Source: Lachnospiraceae bacterium (lineage in GTDB: Bacteria > Bacillota > Clostridia > Lachnospirales > Lachnospiraceae). Taken from it: a DNA stretch of 12,225 bases. The notes beneath the pieces are model-generated. The model saw only the letters and a program-made list of their open reading frames with translations. It made no database searches and was not told the DNA's origin. Both the position numbers and the translations under genes were made by a program. The DNA is taken from contig DOVG01000106.1 in the NCBI GenBank assembly GCA_003520205.1, positions 1 through 12,225 of the forward strand, given 5' to 3'. How positions within the stretch are numbered: position 1 is the first letter of the stretch; each line of letters starts with the position of its first letter. Positions 1-6,325 of the stretch are shown one piece after another.

Positions 1-701
1 TATTAACAGGTGAGGTAGTTGACATAGTTGAAGAGGGTAACCGCCTTATCAGATTCACATATGAGGGTATATGGGAAGAGGTTCTGGATAGTCTGGGAGA
101 AATGCCTCTTCCACCATATATAACTCATAAACTTGAAGATAAAAACCGTTATCAGACTGTATATGCAAAGAATACGGGAAGCGCTGCTGCACCTACAGCA
201 GGATTACATTTTACTGAGGAACTTCTTAAGCGGATAGAGGAAAAGGGGATTAAGATTGCAAGACTAACTCTTCACGTGGGACTTGGTACCTTCAGACCTG
301 TAAAGGTCGAGAAAATCGAAGAACACCATATGCATACTGAATATTATGAACTTTCTGAAGAAGCGACTCAGATAATTAATGAAACAAGAAAAAATGGTGG
401 ACGAATCATTTCGGTTGGAACCACCAGTACCAGGACATTGGAAACTGTTGGAACTGCTCAGGATATACATGGAACGGATGAACTCAGTCCTGCAAGCGGC
501 TGGACCAACATATTTATATACCCTGGTTATGAATTCAAGGTAGTGGATAGTCTTATCACTAATTTTCATCTGCCTGAATCGACGCTGATTATGCTTGTAT
601 CAGCATTTTATAATAGGGAAAGTGTTATGAAAGCATACGAAGAGGCGGTAAATGAAAGATATAGATTTTTCTCTTTCGGTGATGCTATGATTTTGTTATG
701 A
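1..701 (+). CDS. queA: S-adenosylmethionine:tRNA ribosyltransferase-isomerase QueA, 5' truncated by window edge
   Basis: QueA transfers and isomerises the ribosyl part of S-adenosylmethionine onto 7-aminomethyl-7-deazaguanine in tRNA, giving epoxyqueuosine at the wobble position; it is cytosolic. The open frame runs from base 3 with no start in the window. The 232 codons present are the C-terminal two thirds of a family usually near 340 residues, so about 110 N-terminal residues lie upstream. Visible family blocks are PTAGLHFT, HVGLGTFRPV followed by HHMHTEYYEL, VGTTSTRTLE, and near the end SLITNFHLPESTLIMLVSAF. The frame is intact and ends in TGA at 699-701. The ATG of the next gene overlaps this stop as ATGA, which suggests translational coupling. 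An internal ATG at 102 is not the true start, because conserved frame continues upstream of it. Confidence 0.95.
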   Translation, partial: LTGEVVDIVEEGNRLIRFTYEGIWEEVLDSLGEMPLPPYITHKLEDKNRYQTVYAKNTGSAAAPTAGLHFTEELLKRIEEKGIKIARLTLHVGLGTFRPVKVEKIEEHHMHTEYYELSEEATQIINETRKNGGRIISVGTTSTRTLETVGTAQDIHGTDELSPASGWTNIFIYPGYEFKVVDSLITNFHLPESTLIMLVSAFYNRESVMKAYEEAVNERYRFFSFGDAMILL

Positions 702-2518
702 AAAATATTCGTGACAGTATAAAACTTTTTAGATTCAACATCGTAAATATACTGCTGTTTGAGGTGATTCTTACAGCGGTTTCTTTTGCTGTCCTGATTC
801 CGCTATACTACGCATTTATTAATCTTGCAATCAATCTGTCCGGAATCAGCTATATGACGAAGGAAAATGTAGGCAAATTCTTCAAAGCTCCGTCAACCTA
901 TGCGTTTATTCTGATAATGCTGGTATTTTTATCTATGTATATCATGGTAAATGTATCAGCAATCAGCTACTGCTATAATCGTGCAAACTATCTGAAGAAG
1001 ACCGGACCTGTCAGAATGATGCTTGTAGGCGTGAGGTCGGCACTCAGGATGCTTCGTCCCAGAAATTATCCAATCATATTTTTTATTCTTTGTTATCTGC
1101 CTGTTATAGGAAATGTTATCCTGACCGTCAGACTGCTGAATATCAAGGCACCGTATATAATTGATATTCTTTCTTTTAATATGCATATTACGATTATATT
1201 TTTGGCGATATATGCTGTAATTGCAGTGCTGTCGCTTAAATATATATTTTTAATACATATATATAATGTAGAAAAGGTTGATTTTTTTGAAGCAATTCAC
1301 AGGGTAGACAAGCTTCTGGATAAAAAACGTACCAAAGTCCTGACGGGACTTGTATGCTGGCTTGTCCTCATGCTTCTGGTACCGGGGCTGCTTACGTATT
1401 TGTATAACGGTCCGGTTCTTGATTCGGTTATCCGTTCACCTATCGCTATAAGGATAACGGGTATGATCTATGAGGCTGTACGAATAGTCTCTGCTGTAGT
1501 CTATGTTATATTTGGTCTTCCCCTTATTTATTCATACATTTGTAATTCTTACTATAATATAATACCTAAAACTGTTAAGGTGCCTGACATCGATGATCTG
1601 GATGAGACTGATTCAAAGAAAAAGGGCAAAGTGGAAAGAAGGATATTCGCTATAGTCCTGGTTGTGGCGATTATAATGGATGGAAGCTTTTATCTGCTTA
1701 AAAGGTATAATATTATCTCGATTAATGCTGACTACATGAACAAGGTTAAGGTTACGGCGCACAGGGGTGACTCAAGAAAAGCTCCGGAGAATACTTTGGC
1801 TGCATTTGAGAAAGCTATCGAAAATGGAGCAGATGTGATCGAACTTGATGTGAGGGAGACAAAAGACGGGGAAATAGTTGTCATGCATGATGAGAGTCTG
1901 AAGCGTACCTGTGGAGTAAATAAGAAAGTAGGAAATCTTACTTACGAAGAACTTCTTCAGTACAGTCCGACAGCTGATTATAAGGGCAAGAATAAGGATG
2001 AATATGCAGATGAAAAGATTCCGACGCTTAGAGAAGCAATCGAACTGATCGGTGATAGAGCTGAGGTAAATATAGAACTAAAGCCTGCTAAAACAGACAA
2101 AAGGCTTGAACAGAGTGTAGCGGAAATCGTAAGTGAAAAAAATTATTACGATAATTGTGTGGTGGCTTCGCTTGTTTATAAATCGATTAAGAAAATAAAG
2201 AAGGCAGATCCAAAGATTAAGACTATTTATGTTATGGCCATGGCTATGGGGGATTTCTACAGTCTGGAATATGCAGATGGATTTAGCATCAAACACAGAT
2301 TTATTAACAGGGAAGTAATAAAGAATTCGCATAAGGCTGGTAAAGAAGTCTATGCATGGACTATAGATGATAAAGAAGTGCTGGAGAATATGATGCTTCT
2401 TGACGTTGACTCCATAATAACCAATAATCCGGGCTATATCCGAAGAGCTATGTATGAGAATTATTATGGTGATACTCTTATAAAAAGAATAAACGTATTT
2501 CTGGACAGTCAGCTTTGA
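698..2518 (+). CDS. Glycerophosphodiester phosphodiesterase with N-terminal membrane domain
   Basis: A 606-residue membrane protein that probably hydrolyses glycerophosphodiesters (lipid headgroup or teichoic-acid-like products) to glycerol-3-phosphate and an alcohol. Residues 1 to about 340 hold roughly seven hydrophobic segments (about 15-40, 68-92, 122-146, 155-180, 213-235, 258-285, 316-335), matching the GDPD membrane domain that precedes the catalytic domain in many Firmicutes. A charged loop near 300-312 precedes the last segment. The C-terminal TIM-barrel GDPD domain starts near residue 352 with AHRGDS (His355), then APENT, IELDV (Glu382, Asp384), VVMHDESL (His397) and NIELKP (Glu460), followed by YAWTIDD and DSIITNNP. 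The general acid/base histidines and metal ligands are therefore present, and the enzyme looks active. Whether the catalytic domain faces out depends on topology, which I cannot settle. The start overlaps the queA stop; no strong separate Shine-Dalgarno is seen. Confidence 0.93.
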   Translation: MKNIRDSIKLFRFNIVNILLFEVILTAVSFAVLIPLYYAFINLAINLSGISYMTKENVGKFFKAPSTYAFILIMLVFLSMYIMVNVSAISYCYNRANYLKKTGPVRMMLVGVRSALRMLRPRNYPIIFFILCYLPVIGNVILTVRLLNIKAPYIIDILSFNMHITIIFLAIYAVIAVLSLKYIFLIHIYNVEKVDFFEAIHRVDKLLDKKRTKVLTGLVCWLVLMLLVPGLLTYLYNGPVLDSVIRSPIAIRITGMIYEAVRIVSAVVYVIFGLPLIYSYICNSYYNIIPKTVKVPDIDDLDETDSKKKGKVERRIFAIVLVVAIIMDGSFYLLKRYNIISINADYMNKVKVTAHRGDSRKAPENTLAAFEKAIENGADVIELDVRETKDGEIVVMHDESLKRTCGVNKKVGNLTYEELLQYSPTADYKGKNKDEYADEKIPTLREAIELIGDRAEVNIELKPAKTDKRLEQSVAEIVSEKNYYDNCVVASLVYKSIKKIKKADPKIKTIYVMAMAMGDFYSLEYADGFSIKHRFINREVIKNSHKAGKEVYAWTIDDKEVLENMMLLDVDSIITNNPGYIRRAMYENYYGDTLIKRINVFLDSQL

Positions 2519-2543
2519 CACGATTATATGAATGTCGTATACT
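2515..2543 (+). promoter_or_regulatory. Sigma-A-type promoter on the stop codon of the preceding gene
   Basis: The -35 box TTGACA (2515-2520) is a perfect match and the -10 box TATACT (2538-2543) matches five of six, with an ideal 17-base spacer. The -35 box contains the TGA stop (2516-2518) of the phosphodiesterase gene. Transcription would start near 2550, giving a leader of about 29 bases before the ATG at 2579, with AGGAG at 2568-2572. This promoter would make the next two genes independent of queA. Confidence 0.75.
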
Positions 2544-2578
2544 GACATAAGTGTCTAAAGACGAAATAGGAGAAAGTT

Positions 2579-3070
2579 ATGATACATTATTTAATTGTTT
2601 TCTTAATATCAATGGTACCACTTATAGAGCTTCGACTTGCAATCCCTTATGCAGTTGGTCTTGGACTTAATATGCCTTTATCATATGCTCTTGCAATAAT
2701 CGGGAATATGATTCCGGTACCGCTGATATTTTTCTTTGCAAGAAAGATTCTTGTGTGGGGCGCTGGATTAAAATGGCCTAAAGGACTGGGATGGATAGGC
2801 AAGTTCTTTCGCTTTTGCCTCGAGAAGGGAGAAAAGGGAGGAGCGAAGCTTACTTCAAAAGCGGGAAGAAGTACTTATATAGCATTATTTCTTTTTGTAG
2901 GTGTGCCGCTTCCTGGAACAGGTGCATGGACCGGAACGCTTGCTGCGAGCTTACTGGATCTGGACTTTAAGAAAAGTGTTTTCGCTGTTCTTGGAGGTAT
3001 CGTTCTTGCCGGAGTTATTATGGGACTTGGAAGTCTCGGTCTTTTCAGCGCAATACGTGCCCTGTTTTAA
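2579..3070 (+). CDS. Small multidrug-export-family integral membrane protein (COG2426 type)
   Basis: A 163-residue hydrophobic protein of the putative small multi-drug export family. The name is historical; the transported substrate of most members, including this one, is unknown. Hydrophobic stretches lie near residues 1-25 (with PLIELRLAIPYAVG, a family-like block), 34-58, 96-115 and 133-160. A basic, glycine-rich middle part (about 62-92) separates them. The block VPLPGTGAWTG near 107-117 is the strongest family signature. Length is normal for the family. ATG 2579 is supported by AGGAG six bases upstream. The TAA stop (3068-3070) lies 17 bases before the start of the lipoprotein gene, so the two are probably cotranscribed from the promoter at 2515. 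Confidence 0.85.
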   Translation: MIHYLIVFLISMVPLIELRLAIPYAVGLGLNMPLSYALAIIGNMIPVPLIFFFARKILVWGAGLKWPKGLGWIGKFFRFCLEKGEKGGAKLTSKAGRSTYIALFLFVGVPLPGTGAWTGTLAASLLDLDFKKSVFAVLGGIVLAGVIMGLGSLGLFSAIRALF

Positions 3071-3073
3071 TGG

Positions 3074-3090
3074 AAAGAGGAATTAGTATG
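3074..3090 (+). promoter_or_regulatory. Ribosome binding site that fixes the lipoprotein start at 3088
   Basis: AAAGAGG (3074-3080) sits seven bases before ATG 3088. An in-frame ATG at 3070 overlaps the upstream stop as TAATG but has no Shine-Dalgarno, and it would put a charged MERGIS stretch before the basic start of the signal peptide. I therefore chose 3088. Confidence 0.7.
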
Positions 3091-4149
3091 TCAAAAAAAA
3101 TATATATAAAAAGAATATCTGCAGTATTGATTTTTTGCCTTATATTTTCTCTTTGCTGCTGTGGCAAGAAGCAGGAAGAACCGACAACTGAACGTGTAGA
3201 GTCCGATGAACTTGGACTTACGGATGCTGATGGTTTTGTGACTGTTAAGGATTATGTGGCAACAGTTCAGGATAATGTTCGAATAAGAAGAGAAGCATCA
3301 GAGGATGCAGGTGTATATATTACTCTTGATAAGGGTGTTGATCTGATGCGTACCGGTATCAAGGATGACTGGACAAGAGTGCTCCTTAATGGAAGCAGCT
3401 TCTATGTACAGTCCAAGTATGTTGAGGAAACGAAGATTAACTGGGCTACTGAAACAGAGGTGGACAGAACTACACATGTTGTATATATAGATCCTGCAAA
3501 ACAGATAACTGAGGATATGACATTTGAACCTGTCAGTCCGGATATAGATATGCCGGCAGGTGCCAGTAAAGCAACCTATACCGATGCTACAGGTATGAAG
3601 CGTAAGATGACTACATCTGCTGTCGGAGTCGATTCCGGAGTTTTCGAATATGATATAACTATGAAGATAGCTGAATATCTCAATGCCGAGCTTGTTAAGA
3701 GGGGATATACAGTTTATATGTCCAGAACTACAAATAATGTAAATCTGAGTAACGCTAAGAGAACCCAGATGTCAAATGCGTGTGGAGCTGAAATTTATAT
3801 AAAGCTTCAGACACCGGCGGTAAATGATCCTTCGGCTTCAGGAATCCTTGGATTTATTACTACATCAACCAATTCACATACTGCATCAAGATATCAGAAT
3901 AATTATGAGCTGTGCTATGACGTTCTGAAAGAAGCGTGCGAAGCAACAGATGCAAGAAGAATGGGTATATATGAAACAGATGATATGACTTCGCTTAATT
4001 ACTCTGATGTTCCCGGAACCGTTATAAATATGGGGTTTCTTTCAAATGAGCTGGATGACGTATATCTGAATGATGATGGATATAGAAAGAAGATGGCTCA
4101 GGGAATCGCAAATGGAATAGATCTGTATTTTGAAAAGGTTCAGGAATAG
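3088..4149 (+). CDS. SH3-domain lipoprotein with degenerate N-acetylmuramoyl-L-alanine amidase fold (probable pseudo-amidase)
   Basis: A 353-residue exported protein. It has a basic N-terminus, a hydrophobic core (about 10-22) and a cysteine cluster at 23-25 (lipobox-like, with Leu22 at -3 of Cys25), so it is a likely lipoprotein. A bacterial SH3 domain spans about 53-115. An Amidase_3-type domain spans about 128-350 and keeps the fold markers: FEYDITMKIAEYL, MSRTTNNVNLSNAKR, the GIYETDDMTSLNYSDVP block and GFLSN. The active site is eroded. The usual DPGH reads DPAK (Lys138), the usual SIHAN/RIHAN histidine is Gln241 (IKLQTP), and the usual catalytic Glu before the GF..N motif is Asn314 (VINMGF). 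Only the zinc-ligand Glu187 remains. No frameshift or stop is present and the surface motifs are kept, so the protein is probably maintained for a non-enzymatic job such as peptidoglycan binding or control of another hydrolase. The next gene encodes an intact wall hydrolase, also with an SH3 domain. Confidence 0.85.
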   Translation: MSKKIYIKRISAVLIFCLIFSLCCCGKKQEEPTTERVESDELGLTDADGFVTVKDYVATVQDNVRIRREASEDAGVYITLDKGVDLMRTGIKDDWTRVLLNGSSFYVQSKYVEETKINWATETEVDRTTHVVYIDPAKQITEDMTFEPVSPDIDMPAGASKATYTDATGMKRKMTTSAVGVDSGVFEYDITMKIAEYLNAELVKRGYTVYMSRTTNNVNLSNAKRTQMSNACGAEIYIKLQTPAVNDPSASGILGFITTSTNSHTASRYQNNYELCYDVLKEACEATDARRMGIYETDDMTSLNYSDVPGTVINMGFLSNELDDVYLNDDGYRKKMAQGIANGIDLYFEKVQE

Positions 4150-4191
4150 TATATAAAAAATATGCCAATTGTTTCAAAAATTTAAAAAGCC

Positions 4192-4220
4192 TTGACATAT
4201 ATATTACGAAGTGATAACAT
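4192..4220 (+). promoter_or_regulatory. Candidate distal promoter for the SleB-like gene
   Basis: A perfect TTGACA (4192-4197) is followed after 17 bases by TAACAT (4215-4220), which matches four of six of the -10 consensus. Initiation near 4227 would give a leader of about 140 bases and would place the WalR-like box at or just after the start site, a position more suited to repression. The flanks are very AT-rich, so some chance matches are expected. Confidence 0.5.
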
Positions 4221-4225
4221 ATGCA

Positions 4226-4242
4226 TGTAATAAATATGTAAC
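4226..4242 (+). promoter_or_regulatory. WalR (YycF)-box-like direct repeat
   Basis: TGTAAT (4226-4231), five bases, then TGTAAC (4237-4242) matches every fixed position of the WalR box TGT(A/T)A(A/T/C)-N5-TGT(A/T)A(A/T/C) established in Bacillus and Staphylococcus. WalR controls cell wall hydrolases, which is what the downstream gene encodes. That this organism's regulator uses the same box is inference. Confidence 0.5.
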
Positions 4243-4266
4243 ATTTAACAGAAAAATGTAACATTT
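4234..4266 (+). repeat. Two direct copies of ATGTAACATTT, 20 bases apart
   Basis: ATGTAACATTT occurs at 4236-4246 and again at 4256-4266. The 20-base period is about two helical turns, so both copies present the same DNA face. Each copy is also a near-palindrome around one central base (AAATGT-A-ACATTT at 4254-4266). The first copy contributes the second half of the WalR-like box. These look like operator sites for a dimeric regulator. Confidence 0.6.
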
Positions 4267-4290
4267 GTTTACATAATATATCAAAATTGT

Positions 4291-4331
4291 AATATTTTGT
4301 TAAAAATGTTGAAAAATTTACAATATTTTGT
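4291..4331 (+). repeat. Direct repeat AATATTTTGT, 31 bases apart
   Basis: AATATTTTGT is found at 4291-4300 and 4322-4331, about three helical turns apart, in the last AT-rich part of the leader. The first copy sits within CAAAAT (4282-4287) and ATTTTG (4294-4299), a short inverted pair. It could be a further protein-binding site or simply low-complexity AT-rich sequence. Confidence 0.4.
4297..4324 (+). promoter_or_regulatory. Candidate proximal promoter for the SleB-like gene
   Basis: TTGTTA (4297-4302, four of six) and TACAAT (4319-4324, five of six) are separated by 16 bases. Initiation near 4331 would give a leader of about 36 bases, and the TGTAAC repeats would lie about 65-105 bases upstream, fitting an activator. 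The proximal and distal promoters cannot be ranked from sequence alone. Confidence 0.4.
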
Positions 4332-4366
4332 GGTTTTTTGACAGTTTTGATGAAAGGCAACTTATA

Positions 4367-5581
4367 ATGAAACGTAAAACAGAGTTGAAAATTGAAAATG
4401 CAAAGATCTTCTCAAAGAAGTATATCTTCTCAAGCAGATTTGTAGTAAGAAATACACTTTGTGTACTTGCACTTACAACACTTACAGGTTCTGCAGTATT
4501 TGCAGCAGAAGTAATAGGTGACAGAAGTGTTAAGGAAGTAAAGCCTGTGGAGGTAGCAGTGATAGCTCCTAAGGCAGAAGAGAAGTCTGAACCGGTTTCT
4601 GACAAATATATAGTTAAGCTTGAAGATACAACATATATGGATACAGATTCTATAGATGTTCTTTATTCTAAATTCGAAGATGATGGAGCTGTTCTTGCAA
4701 AGGCAAACAGTGCAGAGTATCTTACACAGTCAGAGACTGATATGACTGGTAGATATATAGTAGTAACTGAAGGACTTAATCTCAGAGCTGAAGCTACAGA
4801 AAAAGGAAATGTACTTGCTGTTCTGAATACAGGTGATTCAGGTAAGGTTATCGGAACAGATGGTGACTGGACAATGGTTTCTTCAGACGAAGCAGAAGGC
4901 TATGTTAAGTCAGAGTATATAGTTGTTGGAGATGCAGCTACAGAGATAGCTAAGAAAGCTGCAGATGAAAAGAAGTCTCTTAGAGATGCCATTGGTGTAG
5001 ATGTAGAAGAGACTGAATATGCAAAAGCAGAAGAAACTGAGAAAGTTTCTGAAGATGATGCTCAGGATGAGACAGTAGAAGAAACTACTGATACAGAAGA
5101 AGCTTCCGAAACAGAAGAAGCAACAGAGGCTGAAACAGAAGCTGAGACAGAAGAAGCAACAGAGGCTCCTACAGAGGAAGCAACTGAAGAAGAAACAACA
5201 GAAAAGGCGACAGAGGAAAAGGTTGTAGCATCTGATGATTTATATCTTCTTGCAGCTATAGTATTTGGTGAAGCTGGTAACCAGTCTTATGAAGGACAGC
5301 TTGCGGTAGCAAGTGTAGTAATGAACAGACTTAACAGTGGTCTCTGGGGTAATACTTTAGCAGAAGTAATCTACGCACCATACCAGTTTGAGGCAACTGG
5401 AACAAGTGCTTTCCAGAATGCTCTTAGTACCGGTGGTTCAGAAACATCACTTAAGGCTGCGCAGGATGCTCTTAATGGAGCTAACAATGTTGGAGGTTAT
5501 ATGTACTTCCTGCCTACATGGAATGTAGATACATCTACACTATCAAGCTATATGCAGATAGGTGATCATATATTCTTCTAG
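4367..5581 (+). CDS. Secreted SleB-type cell wall hydrolase with SH3 domain and Glu/Thr repeat linker
   Basis: A 404-residue exported protein that probably cleaves the peptidoglycan glycan strand in the manner of the SleB/CwlJ hydrolase_2 family. The signal peptide has a basic N-region (1-28) and a hydrophobic core (about 29-45), with likely cleavage after VFA at Ala46. Next come a spacer, a bacterial SH3 domain (about 127-187, with EGLNLRAEAT and DGDWTMV), a long acidic Glu/Thr/Ala linker (about 213-286) and a C-terminal catalytic domain (about 290-404) ending in DHIFF. In that domain FGEAGNQSYEGQ carries the expected catalytic Glu302, followed by AVASVVMNR, so the enzyme looks intact. SleB proper acts in spore germination; versions with SH3 domains also occur in vegetative walls, so the role is open. 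ATG 4367 is preferred, with GAAAGG at 4352-4357. An upstream in-frame TTG at 4328 lacks a binding site and would spoil the signal peptide. Confidence 0.9.
   Translation: MKRKTELKIENAKIFSKKYIFSSRFVVRNTLCVLALTTLTGSAVFAAEVIGDRSVKEVKPVEVAVIAPKAEEKSEPVSDKYIVKLEDTTYMDTDSIDVLYSKFEDDGAVLAKANSAEYLTQSETDMTGRYIVVTEGLNLRAEATEKGNVLAVLNTGDSGKVIGTDGDWTMVSSDEAEGYVKSEYIVVGDAATEIAKKAADEKKSLRDAIGVDVEETEYAKAEETEKVSEDDAQDETVEETTDTEEASETEEATEAETEAETEEATEAPTEEATEEETTEKATEEKVVASDDLYLLAAIVFGEAGNQSYEGQLAVASVVMNRLNSGLWGNTLAEVIYAPYQFEATGTSAFQNALSTGGSETSLKAAQDALNGANNVGGYMYFLPTWNVDTSTLSSYMQIGDHIFF
5111..5191 (+). repeat. Intragenic repeat coding TEEATEA units
   Basis: A perfect 21-base unit at 5111-5131 recurs at 5147-5167, and a diverged copy follows at 5171-5191. 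Each encodes TEEATEA or a close variant. The tract lies in the acidic linker between the SH3 and catalytic domains and is a likely place for length change by slippage or recombination. Confidence 0.8.
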
Positions 5582-5611
5582 AAAACTTATTTCACAAAGA
5601 AACTCATATAT

Positions 5612-5655
5612 GGAGCCCATGGATCTTATGATTCATGGGTTCTTTTAACGGCTCC
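5612..5655 (+). promoter_or_regulatory. Alternative outer pairing around the terminator (possible attenuator)
   Basis: GGAGCC (5612-5617) is also perfectly complementary to GGCTCC (5650-5655), just before the Shine-Dalgarno GGGAGGAG (5658-5665) of the next gene. This pairing competes with the base of the terminator stem, so two exclusive folds can be drawn. Whether it regulates read-through or translation of the phosphatase gene is speculation. Confidence 0.3.
5613..5646 (+). terminator. Intrinsic terminator after the SleB-like gene
   Basis: The arm GAGCCCATGGAT (5613-5624) pairs with ATTCATGGGTTC (5631-5642) over 12 positions, including two G-U pairs, around a six-base loop; TTTT follows. 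This is a moderate intrinsic terminator placed 31 bases after the stop. It separates the wall hydrolase gene from the phosphatase gene. Confidence 0.75.
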
Positions 5656-5671
5656 AAGGGAGGAGAAAGCA

Positions 5672-6220
5672 GTGTTATATATTATTCGTCATGGAAAAAC
5701 AGACTGGAATATACGAAAGAAGCTGCAGGGCAGAACAGATATTCCTCTGAATGAAGAAGGACGGGCTATGGCTGAGAGGGCTGGAGAAGAATACAAAAAT
5801 GTACATTTTGATGTATGTTATTCATCTCCGCTTGTACGTGCTCGTGAAACGGCGGAGCTCCTTCTGAAAAACAGAGATGTTCCTATTATTACAGACGACA
5901 GATTGGTGGAGATGTGCTTTGGAGAATACGAAGGAATAGAGAATTCATTTCAGATACCGGACTGTCCAATTAATACGTTGTTTTTTGAGCCGGAGAATTA
6001 CGTTGCAGTAAATGGAGCAGAAAGTCTCGATGAACTCTTCGACAGAACCGGAGAATTTCTGGAGAAGGTAATATATCCTGAACTTGATAAGGGAAAGGAT
6101 ATACTGATAGTAGGACATGGCGCTATGAATTCAAGTATTATAAGCAGAGTCCGCGGGTATGAGAGAAAGGATTTCTGGAGCGCCGGAATAGAGAATTGTA
6201 AGCTTATGCGGCTAGTATAG
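5672..6220 (+). CDS. Histidine phosphatase family protein (phosphoglycerate-mutase-like)
   Basis: A 182-residue cytosolic protein of the histidine phosphatase superfamily, which works through a phosphohistidine intermediate. It has the N-terminal RHGKTDWN motif (nucleophile His7), SSPLVRARETA (Arg56), the acid/base-region glutamate in DDRLVEMCFGEYEG (Glu80) and the second histidine in VGHG (His149), so the catalytic set is complete. The length suits a small broad-specificity phosphatase better than glycolytic phosphoglycerate mutase (near 230-250 residues). A CobC-like role cannot be excluded, but there is no cobalamin gene nearby. The substrate is unknown. It starts with GTG, supported by AGGAG six bases upstream; the protein then begins directly with the conserved LYIIRHG strand, so no earlier start is needed. 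No promoter of its own is evident downstream of the terminator. Confidence 0.9.
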   Translation: MLYIIRHGKTDWNIRKKLQGRTDIPLNEEGRAMAERAGEEYKNVHFDVCYSSPLVRARETAELLLKNRDVPIITDDRLVEMCFGEYEGIENSFQIPDCPINTLFFEPENYVAVNGAESLDELFDRTGEFLEKVIYPELDKGKDILIVGHGAMNSSIISRVRGYERKDFWSAGIENCKLMRLV

Positions 6221-6308
6221 AAAATGCAGGGTATGGAAGTTTTATAAAAGTATCGGTTGTAATATTTCTTCGGATGGAGTATCTTATGAGGTAGTTTAGT
6301 TGAATAAA

Positions 6309-6325
6309 TGGAGATAAAAAGTATG
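6309..6325 (+). promoter_or_regulatory. Ribosome binding site that fixes the argJ start at 6323
   Basis: TGGAG (6309-6313) lies nine bases before ATG 6323. An earlier in-frame ATG at 6308 overlaps this site, and the nearest GAGG (6288-6291) is 16 bases from it, too far for normal use. ArgJ proteins usually begin a few residues before the EGG(I/V) motif, which agrees with 6323. Confidence 0.6.

Larger units (their letters stand above)
4150..4366 (+). other. AT-rich regulatory intergenic region
   Basis: These 217 bases between the pseudo-amidase and the SleB-like gene hold no credible gene. They contain the two candidate promoters, the WalR-like box and the TGTAAC and AATATTTTGT repeats listed separately. 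No GC-rich terminator hairpin for the upstream gene is visible, so read-through into the SleB-like gene is possible. Confidence 0.7.

Noticed and set aside
2078..2548. 156-codon open frame on the - strand over the phosphodiesterase gene
   Set aside because: Antisense to the conserved GDPD catalytic domain; no motif or translation signal seen.
2901..3086. 61-codon + strand frame within the exporter-like gene
   Set aside because: Overlaps conserved PLPGTGAWTG coding sequence in another frame; no ribosome binding site and no recognisable product.
4287..4298. TTGTAATATTT shared with 6257-6267 upstream of argJ
   Set aside because: Very AT-rich 11-mer with no dyad or spacing pattern in common; expected by chance in this composition.
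4288..4303. Second WalR-like pair TGTAAT/TGTTAA
   Set aside because: The spacer is four bases, not five, so it does not fit the box.
4328..4366. Longer SleB-like protein from TTG 4328
   Set aside because: No Shine-Dalgarno; the added acidic residues precede the basic signal peptide start; ATG 4367 has GAAAGG at good spacing.
4338..4368. TTGACA-19-TATAAT promoter-like pair before the SleB-like gene
   Set aside because: The TATAAT includes the first bases of the chosen ATG (4367) and the spacer contains the ribosome binding site, so it could not give a translatable leader for this gene. The spacing is also long.
6297..6316. ArgR-box-like TGAATAAAT before argJ
   Set aside because: Only one half resembles the ArgR operator; the second half (ATNCA) is missing.
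6300..6317. Five-codon mini-ORF (TTG start, TAA stop) just before argJ, preceded by GAGG
   Set aside because: Tempting as a leader peptide, but it has no arginine run (one Arg codon) and no attenuator hairpin; chance is likely.
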